Positions 1-5,069 of a stretch of 10,430 bases of DNA are shown here, one piece after another. Position 1 is the first letter of the stretch. Each line of letters begins with the position of its first letter. Source of the DNA: an uncultured Collinsella sp. (GTDB taxonomy: Bacteria > Actinomycetota > Coriobacteriia > Coriobacteriales > Coriobacteriaceae); contig CALINZ010000032.1 in assembly GCA_938045085.1 (NCBI GenBank), forward strand, positions 1 through 10,430, written 5' to 3'. A program made the translations under genes and the position numbers. The notes under the pieces were generated by a model. That model was given only the letters and a program-made list of their open reading frames with translations, searched no databases and was not told where the DNA came from.

Positions 1-542
1 TACTTGTCGTCGTTCAGATTTTGCTTGATGTCGTCCGCGGCGTCGGCGGCGTGATTCATAAGGTTGTTGATGCTGCCGGGCACGTCACCGTCGCTGTCGA
101 TGCGGTAGCGCATGCCAAAGAACAGACCAATCAGCATCAGCCATATCGTGGCGCCCCAGGCAAACAGCGCGACGATGGGGATCAGGATGGGGATGTTGAG
201 GATGATCGCATCGCGGCGCGTGGCGATAAACTTGGTGTCCAGGCTCAGCCGGAAGAGCTTTTTGAGGTACTCCCATGCGCTGTCCATCTTCTTGGAGAAG
301 TCGGTCTTTTCGCTCGACTTTTCGTAGGCGGCCTGCGCGGCGACCATCTCGGCCGAGGGCTCATCGACCGGCGCGGACTCGGTGGCGGCATGCGCCGACG
401 TGGTCTGGGTCTTACCCTGCGACTCGAGCCAAATGATGGCATCCAGGACGTTGCCGTCGGCGGCGTCGAGCGCTGCCTTGGCATCGGTGTAGCTCACGTT
501 GCACTTGGTGCGGATGGTTTCAACTTTTTCGAGGTTGTCCAT
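1..542 (-). CDS. UBA-like / DUF4342 membrane protein, 3' end at window edge
   Basis: Reading the minus strand from an ATG at 542 gives an open frame of 180 codons to the window edge, where the next codon begins TA; it is either a stop (TAA/TAG) or Tyr, so the gene is complete or nearly so. Residues about 3-42 (LEKVETIRTKCNVSYTDAKA and on) match the UBA/TS-N three-helix pattern, with the conserved VSY.DAK.AL..A.G.V.DAI run. An Ala/Glu-rich linker follows at about 45-85. Residues about 85-150 hold a DUF4342-like part with a long hydrophobic stretch at about 110-142 (IILNIPILIPIVALFAW and on), so it is probably membrane anchored. The tail is Asp/Asn-rich. A Shine-Dalgarno-like AAAGGA sits just upstream of the start. 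The family's function is unknown; in bacteria, UBA-like domains of this type resemble the N-terminus of EF-Ts. The start and frame are secure; the role is not. Confidence 0.82.
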   Translation of the reverse strand, partial: MDNLEKVETIRTKCNVSYTDAKAALDAADGNVLDAIIWLESQGKTQTTSAHAATESAPVDEPSAEMVAAQAAYEKSSEKTDFSKKMDSAWEYLKKLFRLSLDTKFIATRRDAIILNIPILIPIVALFAWGATIWLMLIGLFFGMRYRIDSDGDVPGSINNLMNHAADAADDIKQNLNDDK

Positions 543-896
543 GACCTGTCCTTTCGTTCGATGGGCGCGACGCCGGGCGATCTGCCCGGGCGCGAGCGTT
601 GCGTTCGGCGGCCTGCGTTGCGCGGCGCCGCTTGGTCGAACTCTATAGTGCAGGTTATAGATTAAGCGATTCTTGAGCCAAGATTAATGTTGGATGAGTT
701 TTTGGGTGGGGCGGAGGGCAGGCGCGCGCAGGGCAGACAGGACCCAAGCGTAAATTTGTGTCCGCACGGCGAGATATACTTTTAACCATGTTGAGGGGCG
801 TGACAGGGCAAAGTTGTCTGGCGCCCGCGAAATCAGAGGGGCCGCCGTGCCGCATGGCGCAAACGAGCGGGCCCCGACGCAAACAGGGGGTCATAA
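543..896. other. 354-bp divergent intergenic region
   Basis: No convincing gene is present between the divergent DUF4342 and phosphatase genes. Besides the minus-strand promoter candidate, the plus strand has a good -10-like TATACT at 775-780, but no clear -35 at the right distance. A 6-bp GGGGCC/GGCCCC pairing (838-843 with 870-875) could form in the leader of the phosphatase mRNA. Nothing else structured was seen. Confidence 0.5.
654..681 (-). promoter_or_regulatory. possible promoter for the DUF4342 gene
   Basis: On the minus strand TTGGCT (676-681) is followed after 16 nt by TATAAC (654-659). Transcription would start near 647, leaving a leader of about 100 nt before the ATG at 542. The leader contains a GC-rich near-palindrome around 570-592 (GCCGGGC-gatct-GCCCGGGC). 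The -35 is imperfect and no experiment supports it. Confidence 0.3.
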
Positions 897-1658
897 GTGC
901 ATATCTACGCTATGAGTGACATTCATGGGTGCCTTGATGCCTTTAAGGCATCGCTTTCCACCATCGACCTCGATGCCGAGGACTCCAAGCTGGTCCTGCT
1001 TGGCGACTACTGCGACCGAGGCCCCGATTCGCTCGGGGTCTTTGAGCTCGTCATGGACCTGCAAAAACGGTACGGCGATCGCGTCGTGGCGCTGCGCGGC
1101 AACCACGAGGAGATGTTTCTCGAGTACATCGACGAGGTGAAAGACCCCAATTTTACGCAGGCATGGATACTTGCCGACAGCAATCTGGCAACGGCAAAGA
1201 GCTTCCTAGACGCCGAGGCATTCAAGCACGTTAAGCACCTTTTGAGGCTCAGGAAGTTCGAGGAAGCTTACGCCTACGCGGTTGAACGCATAAAGGCCGA
1301 GCACGCGGACGTCATCGCGTGGGTCCGCAAGCTCCCCTACGTTTATGAGAGCCCCTTTGGCCAGGCCTTTGTGCATGCCGGCATTGACGAGGGGGCCGGG
1401 GAGTACTGGAAGCTCGGCACGTCTGACGAGTCGTTTACCATGATGCCGCCCGATTACGTGGGGCGTAAGTTCTACCTGGATGTTATCGCCGGGCACATCA
1501 ACACCGAGGCAATCTCGGGCATCACGGGTTACCGCGGTATTTGGCACGACGGGGCCAGCCATTTCTACATCGACGGGAACGTCATGAAGAACGGCGAGGT
1601 CGCCGTGCTGAGCTACGATTCGGAAACGGGGAAGTATGGCGGCCCCGGGTTGGAGTAG
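897..1658 (+). CDS. PPP-family metallophosphatase (serine/threonine phosphatase-like)
   Basis: A 253-residue protein with the full calcineurin-like metallophosphoesterase signature: SDIHG at 7-11 (D8, H10), LGDYCDRG at 35-42 (metal-bridging D37), RGNHEE at 67-72 (N69, H70), FVHAGI at 158-163 (H160) and AGH at 198-200 (H200). The GD..DRG and GNHE spacing is that of the PPP group (bacterial PrpA/PrpB, lambda phosphatase, ApaH relatives), so the expected reaction is hydrolysis of phosphoserine/threonine or of a dinucleotide polyphosphate using two metal ions. There is no signal peptide or membrane segment, so it is cytosolic. The start is GTG at 897, preceded by AGGGGG (885-890) at 6 nt. It is transcribed alone and followed by a hairpin. 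A diverged copy of its last 46 codons lies at 3206-3351. Substrate cannot be told from sequence. Confidence 0.88.
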   Translation: MHIYAMSDIHGCLDAFKASLSTIDLDAEDSKLVLLGDYCDRGPDSLGVFELVMDLQKRYGDRVVALRGNHEEMFLEYIDEVKDPNFTQAWILADSNLATAKSFLDAEAFKHVKHLLRLRKFEEAYAYAVERIKAEHADVIAWVRKLPYVYESPFGQAFVHAGIDEGAGEYWKLGTSDESFTMMPPDYVGRKFYLDVIAGHINTEAISGITGYRGIWHDGASHFYIDGNVMKNGEVAVLSYDSETGKYGGPGLE

Positions 1659-1739
1659 GCTGGCGGGCGATTGGCTCGCGGATTGTCTGCGTGGGTTCGA
1701 TTCGGGGCTTGGGCTGCGCCTTTGACGTTAACGGGATGT

Positions 1740-1764
1740 GGAAGCACCGAGAGGGGGTGCTTCC
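1740..1764 (+). terminator. strong hairpin downstream of the phosphatase (no T-run)
   Basis: GGAAGCACC (1740-1748) pairs perfectly with GGTGCTTCC (1756-1764) around a 7-nt loop, 82 bp after the phosphatase stop. It is followed by GCGGAAA and not by a run of T. It probably ends or stabilises the upstream transcript, but it does not fit a classical intrinsic terminator. Confidence 0.5.
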
Positions 1765-1828
1765 GCGGAAACGATCGTCGGGGCTTCTTTTACCCAGTGA
1801 CATAAGGCTTTTATTTGGCTAGCTTTTT

Positions 1829-1841
1829 GGTCGACTCGACC
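1829..1841. repeat. 13-bp near-perfect palindrome, possible operator
   Basis: GGTCGA-c-TCGACC is a perfect inverted repeat with a single central base. It ends 5 bp before the -35-like element of the promoter for the 1916 ORF, a place where a dimeric regulator could bind. The role is inferred only from position and symmetry. Confidence 0.3.
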
Positions 1842-1846
1842 ATCAA

Positions 1847-1875
1847 TTAAAAAAAGAACTACGCTAACTTATAAT
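1847..1875 (+). promoter_or_regulatory. sigma-A-type promoter for the small acidic ORF
   Basis: A consensus -10 box TATAAT (1870-1875) lies 17 nt after TTAAAA (1847-1852, four of six matches to TTGACA). Transcription would begin near 1882, giving a leader of about 34 nt with a good ribosome site before the ATG at 1916. This is one of the best promoter matches in the window and supports the short ORF being expressed. Confidence 0.6.
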
Positions 1876-1915
1876 TATGGAACTGTGAGAGGCATCTGAA
1901 AAAGGTGACTATAAG

Positions 1916-2092
1916 ATGGATGACAAGCGTGTTTTAATCATTAACGGCAAGACCGAGGACCAGATAATCGAGCAAATTATCGGTCTAGTGAATGATGATG
2001 ATGAGCTAGGAGACATTCTAAAATCATATGAGGAGTCTCCTGGACTTAACGAATTAATAGAGAACATGTCTGCCTTCTTCACCGTTCAATAG
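1916..2092 (+). CDS. small acidic hypothetical protein, 58 aa
   Basis: A 58-codon frame starts at ATG 1916 and stops at TAG 2090-2092. It has a good ribosome site (AAAGGTGA at 1901-1908, 7 nt from the ATG) and a consensus -10 upstream, which makes translation likely despite its size. The protein is acidic, with a run of four Asp/Glu around residues 27-30 (NDDDE), and is predicted mostly helical; it has no Cys, no signal peptide and no membrane segment. I do not recognise the family. It is the first ORF of an AT-rich cassette and could be a small antitoxin, immunity or anti-defence type protein, but nothing in the sequence shows that. Confidence 0.6.
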   Translation: MDDKRVLIINGKTEDQIIEQIIGLVNDDDELGDILKSYEESPGLNELIENMSAFFTVQ

Positions 2093-2104
2093 AAAATTGC
2101 TTTT

Positions 2105-2197
2105 ATGCGTAGGCCGGGGATAAAGCTGGTGCCAGCTTGGAGCAAGAACGATGAATTGTTTTCCCGCACAATGTCAAAGGCGTTGATCATAAATTGA
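2105..2197 (+). other. short open frame, possible gene 3' remnant
   Basis: A 30-codon frame (MRRPGIKLVPAWSKNDELFS and on, ending SKALIIN) lies between two small ORFs. Its base composition is more GC-rich than its neighbours and it has no ribosome site, so it looks more like the tail of a lost gene than an active one. It contains the near-palindrome AAGCTGG-tg-CCAGCTT (2123-2138). Its TGA stop (2195-2197) abuts the ribosome site of the next gene. Confidence 0.2.
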
Positions 2198-2210
2198 AGG
2201 TGCAAATCAA

Positions 2211-2621
2211 ATGAAGATTAAAGAATTTGGTTCTCATATTATTGATATGTATGCTGGTGGTTTTGATGAGGATGTACTGAATGCAGAATTTTCAAAATCT
2301 GGTTTCGAAGAGTTTCATAAAAATCACGGTAATAAGTATTTATTGGTTTATTTAATTGATAGTACTGACGATGACCAAATTATTACAGCTTTTGATATGT
2401 CTGGTACGTTTCCAGATGATGATAATAATGGTTTGATGACAAGCTATACTCCTACTGGAGCTTATGCTATTGGACCTGCTAAAAAGAGGAATATCTCTGC
2501 TGAGCGTACTGTTGAAGTCGTAATTTGGGTTACTCATATATTTGATTATATAAATTTCTTTGAAAATAATGTTGACGTAAAACCATTGTACAAGAGGGAC
2601 GTATTGTATGAAGAGGATTAA
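2211..2621 (+). CDS. hypothetical protein, 136 aa, AT-rich cassette
   Basis: Starts at ATG 2211 with GAAGGTG (2196-2202) 8 nt upstream; stop at 2619-2621. The 136-residue product is acidic, with Asp clusters at 52-55 (TDDD) and 69-71, and has no signal peptide or clear membrane helix; residues about 102-117 (VEVVIWVTHIFDYINF) form the most hydrophobic stretch and may be a buried strand or helix. Codon use is strongly AT-biased, unlike the core genes on both sides, which points to horizontal transfer. Its last 14 bp overlap the start of the next ORF, so the two are surely co-transcribed and probably work together. I do not recognise the family. Confidence 0.72.
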   Translation: MKIKEFGSHIIDMYAGGFDEDVLNAEFSKSGFEEFHKNHGNKYLLVYLIDSTDDDQIITAFDMSGTFPDDDNNGLMTSYTPTGAYAIGPAKKRNISAERTVEVVIWVTHIFDYINFFENNVDVKPLYKRDVLYEED

Positions 2622-2814
2622 TATCGCAATCGATGACAGGACTGGAAAGTATTTCGTTCCTGACGATTCACCAAATGATGATTATTACGATGATGAAGAT
2701 GAGCAGTTCATTTCAAATCGTAAAGCTTTTGACACAGTAGATAATTTCATTTATTACGCTAAATCTGTGAAACATGAACTTGCAAACGGTTGGGTACCGG
2801 AAAGTATTTATTAA
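2608..2814 (+). CDS. small acidic hypothetical protein, 68 aa, overlaps upstream gene
   Basis: Starts at ATG 2608 inside the 3' end of the preceding gene (14-bp overlap, different frame), with AGAGGGAC about 9 nt upstream; stop TAA at 2812-2814. The 68-residue protein has a dense acidic patch at residues 19-32 (DDSPNDDYYDDEDE), 15 acidic against 8 basic residues overall, followed by a predicted helical part (about 40-60). There is no signal peptide or membrane segment. The overlap implies translational coupling with the 136-aa protein. A two-gene cassette of small acidic proteins in foreign, AT-rich DNA fits an immunity, antitoxin or DNA-mimic role, but this is guesswork. Confidence 0.65.
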   Translation: MKRINIAIDDRTGKYFVPDDSPNDDYYDDEDEQFISNRKAFDTVDNFIYYAKSVKHELANGWVPESIY

Positions 2815-2817
2815 CCG

Positions 2818-2961
2818 GTGCGTTTGATTACTAGCCATATCGTCACTGCGATTCACAATACGGCATTGCCAAAGAACCCCTTCCTCGAAAAGCGCGGCTA
2901 CGCACGGGCCAACGAGCGCGAGTGCGTTACCGGTCCCGTGTGTGCGAGGAATAGGAGTTGA
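2818..2961 (+). pseudogene. 3' remnant of a GNAT acetyltransferase
   Basis: An open stretch ending in TGA (2959-2961) reads ...LPKNPFLEKRGYARANERE and on. The N.PF.EKRGY.....ERE pattern is the C-terminal motif of many GNAT acetyltransferases (PFFEKRGY followed by a final strand). The acetyl-CoA binding part is missing and no start or ribosome site exists, so only a tail remains. The composition returns to GC-rich here, marking the right edge of the AT-rich cassette. It is unrelated to the intact GNAT at 9413-10054. Confidence 0.5.
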
Positions 2962-2968
2962 ACGATAT

Positions 2969-3014
2969 GATTGCGTCGCAGCGCGGGGATGATTTCACGC
3001 GCTGCGACGCAATC
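2969..3014 (+). terminator. 17-bp perfect hairpin after the GNAT remnant
   Basis: GATTGCGTCGCAGCGCG (2969-2985) pairs perfectly with its reverse complement at 2998-3014 around a 12-nt loop. It starts 7 nt after the GNAT remnant's stop, so it may be that gene's surviving transcription-end structure. No T-run follows on either strand, so a mobile-element end or REP-like origin is also possible. Confidence 0.45.
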
Positions 3015-3117
3015 TCAGTTGTGCGTTTGCGGCAAACTGCCAATCAGCATATTTGTGAATATAACCGCAGTACACCCCGATCTTCGAAGCGGGACACGAC
3101 GACAGCCTTTCATACTC

Positions 3118-3164
3118 ATCGAGTCTGTTGAGCGCAGCTTCGTGTGCTCAACAGACTCGATTTT
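3118..3164 (+). terminator. intrinsic terminator, plus strand
   Basis: ATCGAGTCTGTTGAGC (3118-3133) pairs perfectly with GCTCAACAGACTCGAT (3146-3161). Three more pairs (one G-T) extend the stem toward a small GCTTCG loop. TTTTCCTCTC follows directly, so this is a good rho-independent terminator for plus-strand transcription. No intact gene lies immediately upstream; it probably belonged to a gene now lost, or it caps the AT-rich cassette's transcript. Confidence 0.7.
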
Positions 3165-3205
3165 CCTCTCGACTAGCGAATCGACGTCAGCGGTCGTGAC
3201 TTTGT

Positions 3206-3351
3206 TCTCGAGCATCGCAGGCTACCGCGGCGTCTGGCATGACGGAGCCAGCCATTTCTATATTGACGGGAACGTGATGAAGACCGGCGAGGTCGACGTG
3301 CTGAGATACGACTCGGAGACAGGGGAGTACAGCGGGCAAAGGCTGGAGTAG
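3206..3351 (+). pseudogene. 3' remnant of a second copy of the PPP-type phosphatase
   Basis: The frame ending at TAG 3349-3351 reads SIAGYRGVWHDGASHFYIDG and on. It matches residues 208-253 of the phosphatase at 897-1658 with 36 of 46 residues identical. Nucleotide similarity begins near 3206 (TCTCGaGCATC) and runs a few bases past the stop (TGGCGGGCG in both). All catalytic motifs (DIHG, GD..DRG, GNHE, HAG) are absent, so this piece cannot be an enzyme. The differences are scattered, which means the duplication is old or came from a different strain's allele. The long frame upstream (from 2971) runs through two hairpins and is not a gene. Confidence 0.75.
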
Positions 3352-3378
3352 GTTGGCGGGCGTTGAGAGGCCGGGAGC

Positions 3379-3403
3379 GCCATCGCCGCGGCGAAACGAT
3401 GGC
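3379..3403. terminator. hairpin at the 3' end of the 289-aa gene
   Basis: GCCATCG (3379-3385) pairs with CGATGGC (3397-3403), and an inner CGCCGCGGCG palindrome can form instead. The hairpin touches the stop codon of the minus-strand gene (3404-3406) and lies 28 bp after the phosphatase remnant's stop, so it could serve either strand. There is no T-run. Confidence 0.35.
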
Positions 3404-4273
3404 TTACTGGGCGTTCTCGCTCGCTAGCTGGCCTGTCAGCGCATACTCGATCCAGTCCATCATGGGCTTGGAGTGAGGCGGGACTCCTTTCTTGGACTTG
3501 TCCTGATTGCTATTAACGACTTTCAGCACACGGCAATACGTTCCGAATACCTTTTCCCACTCTAAGAGCAGATGCCCCTCGTTTAAATCCCCTTTATCGT
3601 ATGAACTGAGGTACGGATAGAGGCAATGGTATTCGTGATGATCATTGCTTAAAGCGTGAGCGACATCAAGGTATGCGAGCAAGGAAATGAGCACGTGCCA
3701 TTGCTGGTTGAGATTGTCGTGCGCGTTGTCGGTAAAGGGCTTGAGGGGATCGATTCGTGCAATCGTATTGCCGCTATCATCAAACTGGTAGTGGTAATAT
3801 CCTTGCTCATCGGGACAGTCCTTGAGTCTGAGCTTGAGTGCGAAATAGAAGGCAACGTTCTCTGGCAGCTCTTTCTCTAGTATTTGTGCTACCTTGCCCG
3901 GCTTGCACTCTAGTCTGGAGAGAAGCTCTGTGCCCTCGGTACCTAACAACTTCATCGTCCTGTCTCTAAGGGGCATTTTGGTGTCGCTGATTGCAGGGCT
4001 AGCCAGATTTTCGAGTATGCGTTCGGTTGCCTCGGGTTTGTCGTCGCTAAGATTTTCCAAGGCGCATATGGTCTGACCCAGCCTATAGGCTGGGTCAGAC
4101 TTGCTGCTTTTGGGATAATAGTCGCAAGGCTCGTTACACCATCCAATGAAGTCCTTGATGTCTATTGGGTCGCTATGTGGCTTTTCAATCGGGGATGCAC
4201 TGTTGCGCGCGCTGTCGACACGGTTGAAAAACTCCCGAAGACTGTCCAAAACGGCGTGGTTGACTTCGTTCAT
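3404..4273 (-). CDS. hypothetical protein, 289 aa, unrecognised family
   Basis: Starts at ATG 4271-4273 with AAAGGA 8 nt upstream; TAA stop at 3404-3406. The 289-residue product is soluble, without signal peptide or membrane helix. Visible features are a Cys pair at C46/C50 (GWCNEPCDYY), a His/Tyr-rich segment at about 207-224 (HALSNDHHEYHCLYPYLSSY), a Leu-rich helical core around 140-150 and 192-205, and a basic, flexible part near 258-268. The Cys and His clusters could bind a metal, but no known motif is matched. A 30-bp perfect palindrome encodes residues 58-68. The gene stands alone between remnants and a palindromic element, as expected for accessory DNA. I cannot assign a function; a defence or regulatory role is conceivable only from the setting. 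Confidence 0.7.
   Translation of the reverse strand: MNEVNHAVLDSLREFFNRVDSARNSASPIEKPHSDPIDIKDFIGWCNEPCDYYPKSSKSDPAYRLGQTICALENLSDDKPEATERILENLASPAISDTKMPLRDRTMKLLGTEGTELLSRLECKPGKVAQILEKELPENVAFYFALKLRLKDCPDEQGYYHYQFDDSGNTIARIDPLKPFTDNAHDNLNQQWHVLISLLAYLDVAHALSNDHHEYHCLYPYLSSYDKGDLNEGHLLLEWEKVFGTYCRVLKVVNSNQDKSKKGVPPHSKPMMDWIEYALTGQLASENAQ
4071..4100. repeat. 30-bp perfect palindrome inside a coding sequence
   Basis: GTCTGACCCAGCCTA is followed directly by its exact reverse complement with no spacer, and symmetry stops at both outer ends. On the minus strand it encodes residues 58-68 (KSDPAYRLGQT) of the 289-aa protein. Such length without mismatch is far beyond chance in 10 kb. It could be a protein-binding site, a hairpin in the mRNA, or the scar of an inserted small palindrome. 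Confidence 0.9.
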
Positions 4274-4300
4274 ATCTGGATTCCTTTCTTATCAGAAAAT

Positions 4301-4318
4301 ATGCCTCATTATAGGCAT
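4301..4318 (-). promoter_or_regulatory. promoter -10 inside an inverted repeat
   Basis: On the minus strand a consensus TATAAT (4308-4313) would start transcription near 4301, about 27 nt before the ATG of the 289-aa gene. It lies within the perfect inverted repeat ATGCCT-n6-AGGCAT (4301-4318). No good -35 is present at 17 nt (GCCGCT). A weak -35 with a symmetric site across the -10 suggests control by a bound regulator, which is an inference. Confidence 0.5.
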
Positions 4319-4400
4319 GCCTGCGGTCGTAGCGGCTAGGGGTGCCAGTGCTAGTGAGGGTTCCAGAGAAGGCAGCGGCGCGCCCTCGGAGCAGCCAGGA

Positions 4401-4586
4401 ATCAAGGTCTAATACTTTTCCGAGAAGTGAACGAGCTAAATCGGACCCCCGAAGCATCGACACTTTAGAGGTACCGTTTCCTGCGGTTTCGGTGCTGGAA
4501 TCCTGTGATTTTGCCGACGAAAGATGTGGATGCTTCAGGGGTCCTAAAACAGACGTTCACTTCGCGGAAAAGTATTAGACCTCGAT
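4401..4586. repeat. 186-bp imperfect palindrome (MITE-like or long-hairpin element)
   Basis: The two ends are inverted repeats in one register (position sum 8987). ATC and AGGTCTAATACTTTTCCG (4405-4422) pair with 4565-4582; then after one mismatch GAAGTGAACG (4424-4433) pairs with 4554-4563. After a symmetric unpaired stretch of about 9 nt, GGACCCC and GAAGCATC (4443-4458) pair with 4529-4544 with one mismatch, plus ACA/TGT and CTTT/AAAG further in. The central 50 nt is loosely structured. No protein is encoded, and I see no target-site duplication. It is most likely a dispersed non-autonomous insertion (MITE) or REP/BOX-like repeat, or possibly a structured RNA. Confidence 0.75.
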
Positions 4587-4744
4587 AGCGGGGGATGGGG
4601 TGCCGGTGCAAAACGGCGTCAAGGGTTGGTCGAGCAGGCGGTTTCCCCATGGATGTCCGCACGACATGTGACACTTACCCTGCCGTCCTGCTCTGCCGCG
4701 GCGGCATGTATCTGAACAACGACCCTCTAAGGAGTTCGATATCG
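4587..4744. other. intergenic spacer after the palindromic element
   Basis: No gene, clear promoter or terminator was found. The start of the spacer (AGCGG, then GGGGTGCCgGTGC at 4597-4609) repeats a motif found at 4331-4351 on the other side of the palindromic element (AGCGG, then GGGGTGCCaGTGC). The end holds the ribosome site of the 4745 gene. Confidence 0.4.
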
Positions 4745-4984
4745 ATGAGTGACAACACCAGGCATCTCGCAAAGAAGTGCGTCAAGGGCGCAGGGCCGTG
4801 CCTCGCGCTGTGCCTTGCCGGCGCAGCGGTCGCGCTGCTGGCTGTTCTGGGGCCGTTCGACGTGCTCCGAAGTGCCAGCTCTCTGCACGTTTGCATGGCC
4901 CTTGCCGGCGCCATGATGACCGGCGGCGTGCTCGATCTGATTTTTTGGGTGCTCGACCCGTTTGGATGGAAGAACGAGGGGTAA
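4745..4984 (+). CDS. small membrane protein with two predicted helices, 79 aa
   Basis: The chosen start is ATG 4745, which has AAGGAG (4729-4734) upstream; in-frame ATGs further upstream (4706, 4595) lack ribosome sites. The 79-residue product has a short basic N-terminus (residues 1-15), a hydrophobic helix at about 18-37 (CLALCLAGAAVALLAVLGPF), a short loop, a second helix at about 47-70 (LHVCMALAGAMMTGGVLDLI), and a charged end (DPFGWKNEG). It should be an inner-membrane protein with both ends on the cytosolic side. No family is recognised. It lies 85 bp before the metallophosphoesterase on the same strand with no terminator between, so co-transcription is plausible. Confidence 0.6.
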   Translation: MSDNTRHLAKKCVKGAGPCLALCLAGAAVALLAVLGPFDVLRSASSLHVCMALAGAMMTGGVLDLIFWVLDPFGWKNEG

Positions 4985-5069
4985 GCCCTAAGGGATGGAA
5001 GGGCTGGAACGGTTGGCTTAGTGATCGTGCTGAATGCGGGCTAGCGACTTACAGGGAAGTGGTGATTCG

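Noticed and set aside
21..665. A 214-codon plus-strand open frame
   Set aside because: It lies opposite the DUF4342 gene, whose minus-strand frame has a recognisable domain, a membrane segment and a ribosome site; the plus frame is a GC-rich shadow.
2971..3351. A 126-codon plus-strand frame as a complete gene
   Set aside because: It runs through two perfect hairpins, including a terminator, and has no ribosome site. Only its last part resembles a protein, and that part is a phosphatase remnant.
4401..4586. Insertion sequence with transposase
   Set aside because: The element is far too short to encode a transposase and holds no meaningful frame, so at most it is a non-autonomous relic.
5034..5069. 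Upstream ATG as the start of the 5070 metallophosphoesterase
   Set aside because: There is no ribosome site before 5034, and the family normally starts directly with a short strand leading to GDIHG, as the 5070 start gives.
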